Source: Ruminococcaceae bacterium UBA2854 (lineage in GTDB: Bacteria; Bacillota; Clostridia; Oscillospirales; Acutalibacteraceae). Taken from it: a stretch of DNA of 64,000 bases. The DNA lies in assembly GCA_002350765.1 (NCBI GenBank), contig DEFK01000018.1:5484-69483 (forward strand), read 5' to 3'. This document shows, one piece after another, positions 18,601 through 26,557 of the stretch. Under the pieces are notes generated by a model. The model was not told the DNA's origin. It worked only from the letters and a program-made list of their open reading frames with translations, and ran no database searches. Made by a program: the position numbers and the translations under genes. Each line of letters opens with the position of its first letter. Position 1 is the stretch's first letter.

Positions 18601-20025
18601 AAGCGGGAATCCGTAATTTACTCCTCCGTATTTCTGAACATAGTGGTAATCGTCCATATCTTCGTCTGCTGTTATCTTAAAGCCAAGCTCAGTAATGATA
18701 AATGTTGTATTCAGAGCAAAGTCCTCTAAAGTATCACATTCACCCGACGAATCGGTCGTGAGCAAGTACTGCTCGCTTGTCTTTGCTTTATTGGTAAGCA
18801 GGAATGTCCAGCCTGCCAATGAACCTTTATATCCTTCGGGTGAATCCGCGGATTTTTCCACAGTTTTCTTTACTGTAATATCACCAAGCTTTTCAGTATA
18901 GCGATAATAAATCGGATAGTAACCGACAACTGACTCACTGTATTTTACATCGCCGAGCAGAGTCTGAGAATTTTTGTTAGAGTTTTGGTAAGCAATCGAA
19001 CTGGACGAAGATGAATAATTAAGCTTCTTTATCACCTTAATATAGTAGGTATAACCCGCATCTTCTCGCTTCTTCAGGTCATAGTTTGATTTAACAGTGA
19101 TTTTATTGCCGTCTCTGGTAAGAGTCATGTTCTTACTGTCAACAGCGCCGCCGTCATTCTGATTAACGATCTTATATGTAAGGTTGTAGTCCTTCAGTCC
19201 CGAAATAGTTTTTGTTCCCGAATAAGTATAACTGCCGTTTTTCTTATCCGTCAAAAAGATCGCTGTTTTCTTTATTACTTTCTTTGCGCTTCCTACACTA
19301 TTGTAAAAAGCAGAAGGAAGGTTTTTCTCGGTTCTCATTTCCGAAAGGATATTGTCATAAGCATCTTTAATCTTTTCCTTGTTCTTTGACTTAATATATC
19401 CCATCAAAGATGATTTTCCCGTTTTGATTTTAAAGTTATTTCCGAGAGAAGCGTAACGAATATTCATAACATACTCATAAATGAGAAGCTGCGCGGCAAA
19501 ATAATAAGCTCCGTTGCTCGTTGCGCTGTGCGCTCTGGCATAAGCCAGCGTCTCACAAGAAGCGTTATATATATTACTCTTTGCCTTGAACTTATTCCAG
19601 TATTCGCTGTTTCCGCCCAAACCGCATTTGCCGTACTTACCGTCATTCTTTATGCTGAAATACGGTTCAATACACCAAGTAGTGGTTTTTGTCGAGCTGC
19701 CTACAGGCGCAACCTGATGGAAGTTAAGATACTGATTTGCGTAAAAGGTTTCTTTATTGCCGGTAATAGCATTTGTATAGTTTAATGTCTTATTCCAGTA
19801 AACATCATAGTTATGATTACCGTAAACATTATACTTTGTGTTACCTGAAGCGCCGAGTGGCACATAATCCATAGTAGCGCCCGTACCGATAATCTGTACG
19901 TTTACACCTGTTTCTGCCGAGCTTGTCTCAGCGGCAGAGGCTACCACGATAGAGAAACCGCTTAAAAAAGTCAGTATCGCGAGTAACATCGCTACAGTTT
20001 TTTTGAAGTTTTGAAATCTGTCCAT
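15616..20025 (-). CDS. LPXTG-anchored adhesin with thioester domain and eight SpaA-like repeats
   Basis: 1469 aa. A signal peptide (1-32) precedes an N-terminal domain with Cys118 in TTWCIEPY and Gln179 in AAQLLIYEY, the residue pair that forms an internal thioester in Gram-positive thioester-domain adhesins. Mixed Cna/SpaA modules follow, then about eight SpaA-like repeats of ~90 residues from ~660 to ~1425. These alternate KxD near their start with an E in the APxGY region, consistent with isopeptide-stabilised folds. The C-terminus has LPKTG, a membrane helix and a basic tail, so it is a sortase substrate. A sortase is encoded at 27060. It heads the transfer operon, so a role in mating-pair attachment is likely. 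Confidence 0.85.
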   Translation of the reverse strand: MDRFQNFKKTVAMLLAILTFLSGFSIVVASAAETSSAETGVNVQIIGTGATMDYVPLGASGNTKYNVYGNHNYDVYWNKTLNYTNAITGNKETFYANQYLNFHQVAPVGSSTKTTTWCIEPYFSIKNDGKYGKCGLGGNSEYWNKFKAKSNIYNASCETLAYARAHSATSNGAYYFAAQLLIYEYVMNIRYASLGNNFKIKTGKSSLMGYIKSKNKEKIKDAYDNILSEMRTEKNLPSAFYNSVGSAKKVIKKTAIFLTDKKNGSYTYSGTKTISGLKDYNLTYKIVNQNDGGAVDSKNMTLTRDGNKITVKSNYDLKKREDAGYTYYIKVIKKLNYSSSSSSIAYQNSNKNSQTLLGDVKYSESVVGYYPIYYRYTEKLGDITVKKTVEKSADSPEGYKGSLAGWTFLLTNKAKTSEQYLLTTDSSGECDTLEDFALNTTFIITELGFKITADEDMDDYHYVQKYGGVNYGFPLEWESKTGSKGTYGFFETTATVTSTTTVKTVTWKNEYTKPFELRVVKNVDDDTSVKGYYFLVYSPQIFGKNKFARILGPTDANGKITEKISGYDPNKNDDYCIKELGLVKSGVTEATVKAVADYFEDYSKIKSTTDINNNLNKLDAVFYIPDRYDVNNGTYELSGVKGADMHSLSSKHVNQYYAECEVDNTTSGFISINKHDSHDDKPVGGAVYGVYSMNGQSTDLVFDESTEVCRITTDEKGYGISKKIPTGNYFVKEISGPSTYYVDEKAYPVTVKPDTNTEAHPNVYNQTLKDKPTEIEINKKIASSLDTDGKQLAGAKLEIYTAFEEGAGEKIYSFTSSDKPEMIYGLLEVGKKYRLHEASAPKGYCVAEDVIFTVNEKAEKTVVNMYDKTTKIKFHKQDSSTKGNVTGAELQLKDKDGNVVEVPVDGKMVKSWITTEEPLSVEGILPVGDTFTLYEIKTPKGFATAKPVTFTVAADGGVQSVVMYDAPLIISVTKTDITGEKELEGAHLKITGPDDEVIASWISDGKPHVITYSFIAGQAYTLIEEIPCKGYVTAESINFTVADTGEVQHVQMKDEVTKIALAKVDKYTNKCISGAVLQLTDKDDNIVQVPDSDGNLVDSWTSTDESFSVEGILVVGETYKLSELSPPDGYCSTEPVTFTVEDTPKVQNITMEDDTIKFEFTKTDITGEKEVVGAHLQVMKVVDGNKVGDVVESWVSTDKPHRIDGKLIAGSTYLLRETLPADGYATANDIVFNVSDTGEVQKVEMKDDTIKVKITKYDITGDNELECAKMQIKTTDGKIIAKWTSTKESYYLEGVLVAGKTYVLHEEVAPDGYVVANDVKFTVLDTGKVQSVSMKDDTTKVEFRKKASDTGKLLAGAKLVLYDSKGDKVTSWTSTDKAYRIDASLKAGAKYTWHEVSAPSGYKKADDVTFTVNKDGKVQAVEMIDEKIVTPDLPKTGGTSSNPAPLIAIGITMMIAGAFVFFRVKTREI

Positions 20026-20083
20026 AAAATTCCTCCTAAATGTTCAAAAAACAATAATATAAAATAACCAATATCTATGTAAA

Positions 20084-20109
20084 AAGTCCTTGCTATAAAA
20101 CAAGGACTT
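20084..20109 (-). terminator. Terminator or attenuator before the adhesin operon
   Basis: AAGTCCTTG (20084-20092) pairs with CAAGGACTT (20101-20109) and is followed on the minus strand by TTTTT. With the hairpin at 20128-20151 it forms two tandem stops between the toxin gene and the adhesin. Confidence 0.65.
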
Positions 20110-20127
20110 GAATTGTAGGCGCAGAAA

Positions 20128-20151
20128 AGGCAATCCCAATCAGGATTGCCT
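20128..20151 (-). terminator. Terminator of the toxin-antitoxin operon
   Basis: AGGCAATCC (20128-20136) pairs with GGATTGCCT (20143-20151). On the minus strand it is followed by TTTTC, just after the toxin gene. Confidence 0.65.
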
Positions 20152-20163
20152 CATTTAACCAGA

Positions 20164-20475
20164 TTATTTAATTATAGAATTCAAATCCCTTCTGCCGTAA
20201 ACAATACGATATATCGTAACTGTTTTTTCGGATTCAGACACAGAATAGAAAAGCAAGTAATTATTTATAACCGCTTTTCTGTATTCGTTTTTCAACGGTC
20301 TGATAGTAGTATGAACAGGATTAGCGTAAGGAAAGTCTTTTAGCCTCTTGGAAGCCTCGATTATATCCTCAACAATTTTAACAGCCGCAGAAAGATTTTT
20401 CAATTCATCTCGTATGTAAAACGCGGTATCTTTTAGATCCTGCTTTGCAATTGGCAGAAATTCTACTTTATACAT
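20164..20475 (-). CDS. ParE/RelE-family toxin
   Basis: 103 aa with the compact ParE/RelE fold pattern: YKVEFLPIAKQDLKDTAFYI at the start and a C-terminal strand set around NYLLFYSVSESEKTVTIYRIVYGRRD. Family members either cleave ribosome-bound mRNA (RelE) or poison gyrase (ParE). The sequence does not settle which. It overlaps the antitoxin gene by 8 bases, the usual order of antitoxin first. Confidence 0.85.
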   Translation of the reverse strand: MYKVEFLPIAKQDLKDTAFYIRDELKNLSAAVKIVEDIIEASKRLKDFPYANPVHTTIRPLKNEYRKAVINNYLLFYSVSESEKTVTIYRIVYGRRDLNSIIK

Positions 20476-20737
20476 TCAGTTCACCTTTAATTTCATTCAG
20501 AACATCCTTTGGTGAAAAGCGTGTATTGGTAAGTTCAGCTTCACGTTCAGCTGCTTGAAGCTTAAAGTAAACCTCGCTTTCGAACTGAAGGTTTTCATAT
20601 GCTTCCATACTCATCACTACCATATCTCCAAATCCGTTCTTAGTTAAGAAAACCGGCTGAGAGGTTTCATGTACCGTTCTCGAAACATCTGCAAAATTAT
20701 TCCTTAAATCTGATACAGGTCTGATTGTTTTTGCCAT
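20468..20737 (-). CDS. Phd/YefM-family antitoxin
   Basis: 89 aa. The N-terminal Phd/YefM DNA-binding domain shows IRPVSDLRNNFADVSRTV and VFLTKNGFGDMVVMSMEAYE. The C-terminal helix would bind the toxin. An 18-bp perfect palindrome lies 16 bases upstream of the start, fitting autorepression. The pair would stabilise the element in its host. Confidence 0.87.
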   Translation of the reverse strand: MAKTIRPVSDLRNNFADVSRTVHETSQPVFLTKNGFGDMVVMSMEAYENLQFESEVYFKLQAAEREAELTNTRFSPKDVLNEIKGELNV

Positions 20738-20753
20738 ATTATCATCTCCGAAT

Positions 20754-20771
20754 TTAGCATAATTATGCTAA
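20754..20771 (-). promoter_or_regulatory. Palindromic operator of the Phd/ParE-like pair
   Basis: TTAGCATAATTATGCTAA is a perfect 18-bp palindrome just upstream of the antitoxin start, in the expected promoter. It is the likely binding site for the antitoxin dimer. Confidence 0.7.
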
Positions 20772-20816
20772 TTTATACTTAAATTATATTTCAATTCAAG
20801 CATGTTGTCAAGTATT

Positions 20817-22367
20817 TTATTCTTGCAATTCTGTTTGCGGAGTTGTTTCAGATTCGATATAATAAGGGAACACATAATCATCCTCAGATACTTGAATTAT
20901 GCTTTTAAGATTTACTAAATCTCTCGGCTGATACATCTCATCATCCGGCATACCGTTTTCTCCAAGCAGTACTACATAATGCAGTTCATCAAGGTAATAC
21001 CACTTGCCTTGTACTCTGCATACATTCCACATATGATCACCGGAAATAACCGTATCGCACGGAATACCGAGAAGCGTACAAAGGTAAAGCGTGCCGAACG
21101 AATATGTCGTACATATCCCTTCGCGATTAACTAAGATACTATACTCCGGGATATCGGAATATGCTTCCCCGTAAGTTGTATTATCATAGAACCAAAGGTG
21201 CATAGCTTTGATTTTATCATAATCATACGTCATCTCATTGATGCCATAGTCTCTGAAAATCTCTTGTGCTTCGGTATATGTCAGCTTAACATATTCAAGA
21301 ATATCCGAATCAAGCCCCACAGTTATTACCGTATTACTGAGCTCTTCGTTACTATCACAATTATCCTCGCTGTTTATACTGAACAATTCACCGGTAAAGA
21401 AACCGCCGCAAACATAGGCAAAAAAGTTATTACCTTTATTTATTTCAGATAAGGCATACTTTTCCAAGTTGTATGAGAGCGTACCTTTCTTTTTGTGATT
21501 CCCGGGTTTAACCTTATAAAAACAGGTCAGATATTTGTATTCAGGCTTCTCGCCTTTGATCAGGTGATTGTAAAAGGCGTCCTTCAGAGCATCATACACA
21601 TCACGGTCGGAATAAACCGCAAGGCTCTTTTTCCCTTTGTATGTTGTGATATGTTTTCTTGTAACATTAACCTTTATTCTAAAAGTCTTGTTTATGAGCC
21701 TGACCGACACAATTGCTTTGCCCGCTTTCTTTGGGATTATTCTCCCCGACTTAGTTACCTTAGCGACAGACGGCTTACTTGATTTGTACTTAACGTACTT
21801 CTCAACAATGCCCATATACTTATTCTTCTGACGCTTTGTCAGCTTACCTTTGAGATAAAGCCTGTAAATGTTGTCGGACTCGTAGAAGTAATTACCGGCG
21901 CAAGTCATATCCTCATAGTTTTTGAATTTGCTGTGCTGACCGATGTTGATATTTAGTGTGCGATTTTTCTTGATACTATAACGCACCTTTATCGTTTTAT
22001 TGCGAAGCAGCTTTGCGAATTTTGATAGAGGCTTTACAGTCACTCTGCATTTCAGCTTTTTACCGTAGACTATGGCTGTAATTATCGTCTTGCCCGGTTT
22101 TTTGGCAATGACCTTTCCACACTTGGTTACAACAGAAACCCTTTTGTTGGACGTGGTATACTTTACCTTTCCGTATGATCCCTTGACCTTCAGCTTAAAA
22201 GAACACTTATGATTATACGCGTTCTTAACACATAAGGTTTTCTTATAATAATTTAGTCTTGGCTTTTCACCCGATGCCGCCGACGCGGTGTGAGGAGCAG
22301 CCAAGACTATTATCATTATTGACAGTGTGCTTGCTAAGACTTTAGTAATCATTCGATACTTCATCAT
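20817..22367 (-). CDS. Secreted Ig-like/transglutaminase-like protein
   Basis: 516 aa. A signal peptide (1-31, ending TASAAS) is followed by two Big2-like Ig modules (SNKRVSVVTKCGKVIAKKPG and SSKPSVAKVTKSGRIIPKKAG). The C-terminal transglutaminase-like domain shows the cysteine in NREGICTTYSFGTLYLCTLL, histidine in GDHMWNVCRVQGKWYYLDE and an aspartate after LDE. The C-H-D set fits a papain-fold transglutaminase/protease. There is no LPXTG anchor. It may crosslink or modify wall or adhesin proteins. It has its own promoter and a terminator region shared with the toxin locus. Confidence 0.75.
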   Translation of the reverse strand: MMKYRMITKVLASTLSIMIIVLAAPHTASAASGEKPRLNYYKKTLCVKNAYNHKCSFKLKVKGSYGKVKYTTSNKRVSVVTKCGKVIAKKPGKTIITAIVYGKKLKCRVTVKPLSKFAKLLRNKTIKVRYSIKKNRTLNINIGQHSKFKNYEDMTCAGNYFYESDNIYRLYLKGKLTKRQKNKYMGIVEKYVKYKSSKPSVAKVTKSGRIIPKKAGKAIVSVRLINKTFRIKVNVTRKHITTYKGKKSLAVYSDRDVYDALKDAFYNHLIKGEKPEYKYLTCFYKVKPGNHKKKGTLSYNLEKYALSEINKGNNFFAYVCGGFFTGELFSINSEDNCDSNEELSNTVITVGLDSDILEYVKLTYTEAQEIFRDYGINEMTYDYDKIKAMHLWFYDNTTYGEAYSDIPEYSILVNREGICTTYSFGTLYLCTLLGIPCDTVISGDHMWNVCRVQGKWYYLDELHYVVLLGENGMPDDEMYQPRDLVNLKSIIQVSEDDYVFPYYIESETTPQTELQE

Positions 22368-22413
22368 TCTAATCTCCTAACTTCATATATTCGTTATTGT
22401 TCAGTTGTAAATC

Positions 22414-22495
22414 TATAATCTAAGTTGGTGACAGTATATCTTCAACTCATACTTAGATTATAAAAAATAATAAATCCAAAATTTCATTTTGTCAA
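22414..22495 (-). promoter_or_regulatory. Promoter with 12-bp inverted repeat at the transcription start
   Basis: On the minus strand TTGACA (plus 22490-22495) and TATTAT (plus 22467-22472) are 17 bases apart. The predicted start falls inside an inverted repeat with arms TATAATCTAAGT (22414-22425) and ACTTAGATTATA (22451-22462). This could be an operator or 5' stem-loop for the transglutaminase-like gene. Confidence 0.55.
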
Positions 22496-22583
22496 GTTTG
22501 GATTTTTATTATCAATTTTACATACAACTAAGCTTTGAGAAACCCTAATTAGTAAATAAAATAAATACTATTATGCAATATTT

Positions 22584-22650
22584 TTGACAAAATGTCAATA
22601 ATTTATTGACAATATTAATTTATTTCTTTATAATAATAATACAAGGAGGT
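22584..22650 (+). promoter_or_regulatory. Promoter and operator of the XRE-ImmA-PIN operon
   Basis: TTGACA at 22606-22611 and TATAAT at 22629-22634 with a 17-base spacer form a near-consensus promoter. A 15-bp palindrome (TTGACA AAA TGTCAA, 22584-22598) lies just upstream, and TTGACA recurs in the -35. This suggests autorepression by the XRE protein. AAGGAGGT at 22643-22650 is 7 bases before the ATG. Confidence 0.7.
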
Positions 22651-22657
22651 GTTCACA

Positions 22658-23035
22658 ATGCTAGACATGAACATGATTATAGCTAGTAATATCAGCAAGG
22701 CTCTAAAAAGTACAGGAAAGAAACAAACCGAACTAGCAGATAAAATGGGTTATTCAAAGCAAGTCATTAGTAATATGCTTTCAGGTTCAAGATCCATTAA
22801 TGCTGCTGAACTTAAAAAAATAGCTGATTTTTGTAATGTTTCAATGGAAAATCTCGTAGAAATCCCTGATAGTCCAATTGAAACAAATGTTGTTCGCATT
22901 TTTATGGGTAAAGCAAAAACGGAAGACGCACGAAAAGGAATAGATATTGCAGACAAACTAATTGATATGTATCTTTTCCATAAGAATGTAAGAGAAAGCA
23001 GTCTTACTGGAAGTACTGAATGGAGTAGTCTTTAA
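22658..23035 (+). CDS. XRE-family HTH regulator/antitoxin
   Basis: 125 aa from the ATG at 22658, set by AAGGAGGT; a GTG at 22649 overlaps that site. Residues ~8-65 form an XRE helix-turn-helix (KQTELADKMGYSKQVISNML). The C-terminal half (FMGKAKTEDARKGIDIADKL) may dimerise or be the target of the neighbouring protease. It is the first gene of a three-gene operon; its stop overlaps the protease start. XRE-ImmA pairs control excision in ICEBs1 and also occur as toxin-antitoxin-like modules. Confidence 0.85.
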   Translation: MLDMNMIIASNISKALKSTGKKQTELADKMGYSKQVISNMLSGSRSINAAELKKIADFCNVSMENLVEIPDSPIETNVVRIFMGKAKTEDARKGIDIADKLIDMYLFHKNVRESSLTGSTEWSSL

Positions 23036-23853
23036 TGAATAGAATCTTAGAAAACAGTTTATTTAAAAAGGATTATTCAAAATTTATAAAAATCCAGGAC
23101 TATGCTAATGGATTCAACGTTTCATATAACGGTAACAATATTATTCAAGATGACATTTTTAGTATAATAATTAATTATGTTAATAAGAATAATAGACATT
23201 TAGAATTGCTTCGATTACCAATAAAAGATGATGATTTCTGTGCTTTTACATGTGTAAGAAAAGGATTTCTTTTTACTGTTATAAATTCTTATTTACCTTT
23301 ATGCAAACAAATATTTGCCGCAGGTCATGAATTATATCATATTTGGCGTTATATTTCAGATGATGATGATTCTTTGCCTCTTAGCGGTTCTTATTTAACA
23401 GCAATCGACATAGATGAGACAACTGAAACACAGGAAGATATTGAAGCTAATGCTTTTGCAGGACTTCTCCTTGCCCCAAGCAATTCCATAAATGAGCAAA
23501 TCCGTATCTATGGTATTGATACAAAAAACATTGATATTAAAGCTATTATTCGATTAATGGATATTTATGCTATTCCCTTTAAAGCAATGGTTTTGCGTCT
23601 GTTCGAAGAAAAACTAATAGATGAAAAAATAGCAGAGAGTTTCATTGAGCAAAACACCTCAGAAAGTGTAAAGGATGCAATAAAAAAATATAATACAGCA
23701 CTTCGTTGGCAAGAACGCACTGAGACAGTTGATTTAGGTGATTTACCGGAACTAATCAATGAAAATCAACTTACAGAATCGTTGCCTCATACCAGAACAG
23801 ATGAAGATAAACAAACCATTCATAGCATAAAAAAAGCGTTAATGGCTACGTGA
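23035..23853 (+). CDS. ImmA/IrrE-family zinc metallopeptidase
   Basis: 272 aa. The HExxH motif is His98-Glu99-Leu-Tyr-His102 (AAGHELYHIW), and the third ligand is likely Glu137 in DIEANAFAGLLLAP, exactly as in ImmA/IrrE (COG2856). These proteases cleave partner XRE regulators to derepress genes under DNA damage or other signals. The start codon overlaps the regulator's stop, so the two are translationally coupled. The C-terminal ~80 residues are charged and less conserved. Confidence 0.9.
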   Translation: MNRILENSLFKKDYSKFIKIQDYANGFNVSYNGNNIIQDDIFSIIINYVNKNNRHLELLRLPIKDDDFCAFTCVRKGFLFTVINSYLPLCKQIFAAGHELYHIWRYISDDDDSLPLSGSYLTAIDIDETTETQEDIEANAFAGLLLAPSNSINEQIRIYGIDTKNIDIKAIIRLMDIYAIPFKAMVLRLFEEKLIDEKIAESFIEQNTSESVKDAIKKYNTALRWQERTETVDLGDLPELINENQLTESLPHTRTDEDKQTIHSIKKALMAT

Positions 23854-23861
23854 GGCATATA

Positions 23862-24680
23862 ATGAGTAGTAATAAAAAATATGCCATATTAGATACAGAT
23901 TTCATCTCGAAAATGTATATTACCCGCAAGGATGAAAACAGTCAATTAATAAAATTAATCGTTCAAATCGAAGATTTTGATTTTATATGCCATCATCAAA
24001 CACTTGTCGAGTTACAGCGCCACAATTCAGACGCAGCTAATTGGCTTCAAAAAGAAAAAAGTATTACTGTTTATTCAGATCTTGATCTTATCACACTATT
24101 GGAGAATATTTACAATAAATCTGCATTTTATTTATTCGCTAATCTATTGAAAACCAGTTGTGATGTCTTCTCAAGCAATTATTATAATACACATTATCAA
24201 GAATTAGATAAATACTTATCTAATCCGATAGATACCTTAAACGTTGATGGTTTTGTTTCAAAAATTTCGTCCTGTGACAGCAATATAGGTACAGGCAATA
24301 ATTTAGGTGAAATAAAACTATACACTATAGCTCAAGTTTTAGAGACGCTAGGAAACAATCAACTATATGTTTTTTGTTCAGATGACAGAAAAGCCTGCTA
24401 CACGCTAAACGGACAAAGCAATTTCGAATGTGTTAGAGCTTTAGGAGCTTTCTATTTGGCAAAAAACTATCTGTTATTATCTAAAGATGAAGCGAAATCA
24501 TATTATGACTCTTGGATGGCTTTTCACATAGAACGTAATCAAGACTCTTTTAAGATGTATCTAGAGAAGAATAATCAGTTACAAAAAGTTGATGGTTATA
24601 ACATATTTAATATGCTTTATAATAATGAGCTTAAGTTACTAAAAAACGGACATTTCTGTAAAAACGATTTGAACGAGTGA
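23862..24680 (+). CDS. PIN-like nuclease of the XRE-ImmA operon
   Basis: 272 aa from the ATG at 23862 (GAGG 6 bases upstream; a GTG at 23850 overlaps the previous stop). The sequence shows PIN-fold acidic positions: Asp11/Asp13 in AILDTDFI, Glu50 in TLVELQR, Glu150 in NLGEIKLYTIA, and Asp174/Asp175 in FCSDDRKA. PIN proteins are Mg-dependent RNases, often toxins. A C-terminal helical region of ~70 residues has no known match. As the last gene of the operon it is the probable effector controlled by the XRE protein and ImmA protease. Confidence 0.65.
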   Translation: MSSNKKYAILDTDFISKMYITRKDENSQLIKLIVQIEDFDFICHHQTLVELQRHNSDAANWLQKEKSITVYSDLDLITLLENIYNKSAFYLFANLLKTSCDVFSSNYYNTHYQELDKYLSNPIDTLNVDGFVSKISSCDSNIGTGNNLGEIKLYTIAQVLETLGNNQLYVFCSDDRKACYTLNGQSNFECVRALGAFYLAKNYLLLSKDEAKSYYDSWMAFHIERNQDSFKMYLEKNNQLQKVDGYNIFNMLYNNELKLLKNGHFCKNDLNE

Positions 24681-24716
24681 CCTTTTGAGGCTAATCTCAA
24701 AAGGTCACTTTTTTTA
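24678..24716 (+). terminator. Bidirectional terminator after the PIN gene
   Basis: GTGACCTTTTGAG pairs with CTCAAAAGGTCAC across the loop GCTAAT and is followed by a T run. It lies between convergent genes. Confidence 0.8.
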
Positions 24717-26543
24717 CTTCTTCTTTTTCACTATAGCATATTTACTATAAATCTTGTGTTTCATTACAGTTTTCATTGCTCGAACTTTGAATGAATAAGT
24801 TTTATGCTTTTTTGTGTATAGATAAAACGATGTAGCTGTTGTTGTTCTTACCTTTTTCCACTTCTTGTTTTTGCGCTGATATATCTGATATTTAGTGGCG
24901 GTCTTTACACTCTTCCATCTGACTTTAAAAAGACCGCTCTTTTTCTTATAAGTCAGTTTAAGTTTGGGCTTTTTTAGGAAGGTATTCGGACGAACAACGA
25001 CCTCGCTGTACGCTCCGTATTTAATAATCTCCCCGTTAGAGCTGTATCCTCTTACTTTAAAGCGATAGTTTTTACTTTTAAGGAGTTTATCAATAACAAT
25101 GCTGCGGTTTGTAGTGGTTGTCCGTAAGGCATATCCATCAGAGCCTTTTTTGACGTACACTTCATATCCTGATATTTCAGGCTGTTTGTCCCAGCTGAGA
25201 TTTACAGATGTTTTTGACTTGTATTTTATCTTTATTCCCGTAACAGCAGAAACATCCTTGATAAAACGAGCCACTAAAGTCGTAATTGATTCATCTGTGT
25301 ATACGGTATCTGTATATACGCGGACGCCGCTTGGCGTATACCAGCCTGTAAAAGTATATCCCGCCTTTGTGACTGTCGGAAGCGTTCCGAATGGTTTACC
25401 ATACTCTACAGTAATGCTCTCCGTATCGCAAAACCCTTCCTGTGCGTCAAGGCTGACTTTATATTCCTTGCCGATATAGTTTGCTGTCAAAGTGTGGCTG
25501 CTTGCCGTAGTGACCTTTGAGGTTGAAGTGATTTTTGTATTTCCGAGATACCAACCGTCAAAGTTATACCCGAATTTCTCGGCAGAAGGAAGCGTACCGT
25601 AACTTTCGCCCCATTTGACAGCCTTACTTTTTTCGGCGCAAGTCCCGCCGTTCGGATTGAATGTTACATTAAAATCCCAAGTTTGAAATGTGAGAATATA
25701 TCCTTTACCAACAAACTTATTATGAGCCGTACTGTTTCTCGCGCAATGAATCCGCAATGTTCCTTTCAAGTCAGATGCTTTTGAAAACACGTCTGTACCG
25801 ATTGAGGTAACTGAAGGTGGGATCGTAATTGTCCGAAGATTTTTTGAACCGTAAAACACTTTGTTTTCGATAGTTTTACAATTATTCTTGATAACTACTG
25901 TTTTAAGCGCCTCACAACAGCCAAACGCGTGTGAGTTAATGGATAAGACGCTACCGGGGGAATTGTTGGTAATCTTCTCAATATACTGATTATGGTAGAA
26001 AGAATACGCTCTGACTGTTGTAACGCTTGACGGAATAATGTATTCTTTTACTCCTTCGGCGTTCTTGCTGACATTTCTTGATGAAGGATAAGATACAAGC
26101 TCCCTTTTGTTCGCTGTGAGTAAAATCCCGCTCTCAACCTTAAAAGCTGAGTTGCCCGCAGTAAGAATGAAATTTGTAAGCGAATTCTCGTACCCGAAGC
26201 ATCCCATACCTATGGTGGCAACATCTTTGCCGATAGTGACTGTCTTTGCTTTTGTGAGTCCGTAAAAAGCAAACTTTCCGAGCTTTGTGATATTGCTGTT
26301 AATTATCACATTTTTTATGCTGTCCTTGTGCTTATACCACGCGGGATGTATTGTTGTCGAATAATCAGCGATTTCAACTTTACCGCTGACTCCCGAAGCA
26401 CGGGACACCGTAAGGGTATTATCCTTAACTGTCCATTTGATTTTACCGATTGTTCCTGTAGCTGCCGACGCGGGAATCGCTCCGACTATAAAGCTTGAAG
26501 CAATGATTACCGCAACAAGCAGTAAACTGATTGTTTTTCTCAT
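24714..26543 (-). CDS. Secreted BspA-like leucine-rich repeat protein with InlB B-repeats and Fn3
   Basis: 609 aa. A signal peptide (1-27) is followed by a BspA-type LRR_5 region (about 60-285; repeated IKNVIINSNITKLGKFAFYG and FYGSKNLRTITIPPSVTSIG). Two InlB B-repeat/Flg_new modules follow (VTFNPNGGT...YNFDGWYLGN and GYTFTGWYTPSGV), then two Fn3-like modules. The C-terminal tail is Lys-rich (KKKK) without LPXTG. Such proteins act in adhesion. It is the last gene of the rep-sortase operon, 14 bases after the preceding gene. Confidence 0.8.
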   Translation of the reverse strand: MRKTISLLLVAVIIASSFIVGAIPASAATGTIGKIKWTVKDNTLTVSRASGVSGKVEIADYSTTIHPAWYKHKDSIKNVIINSNITKLGKFAFYGLTKAKTVTIGKDVATIGMGCFGYENSLTNFILTAGNSAFKVESGILLTANKRELVSYPSSRNVSKNAEGVKEYIIPSSVTTVRAYSFYHNQYIEKITNNSPGSVLSINSHAFGCCEALKTVVIKNNCKTIENKVFYGSKNLRTITIPPSVTSIGTDVFSKASDLKGTLRIHCARNSTAHNKFVGKGYILTFQTWDFNVTFNPNGGTCAEKSKAVKWGESYGTLPSAEKFGYNFDGWYLGNTKITSTSKVTTASSHTLTANYIGKEYKVSLDAQEGFCDTESITVEYGKPFGTLPTVTKAGYTFTGWYTPSGVRVYTDTVYTDESITTLVARFIKDVSAVTGIKIKYKSKTSVNLSWDKQPEISGYEVYVKKGSDGYALRTTTTNRSIVIDKLLKSKNYRFKVRGYSSNGEIIKYGAYSEVVVRPNTFLKKPKLKLTYKKKSGLFKVRWKSVKTATKYQIYQRKNKKWKKVRTTTATSFYLYTKKHKTYSFKVRAMKTVMKHKIYSKYAIVKKKK

Positions 26544-26557
26544 TTTTGATTACTCCT

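Noticed and set aside
16213..19785. Several plus-strand ORFs of 60-116 codons
   Set aside because: All lie opposite the LPXTG adhesin coding sequence and mirror its repeats; no start signals.
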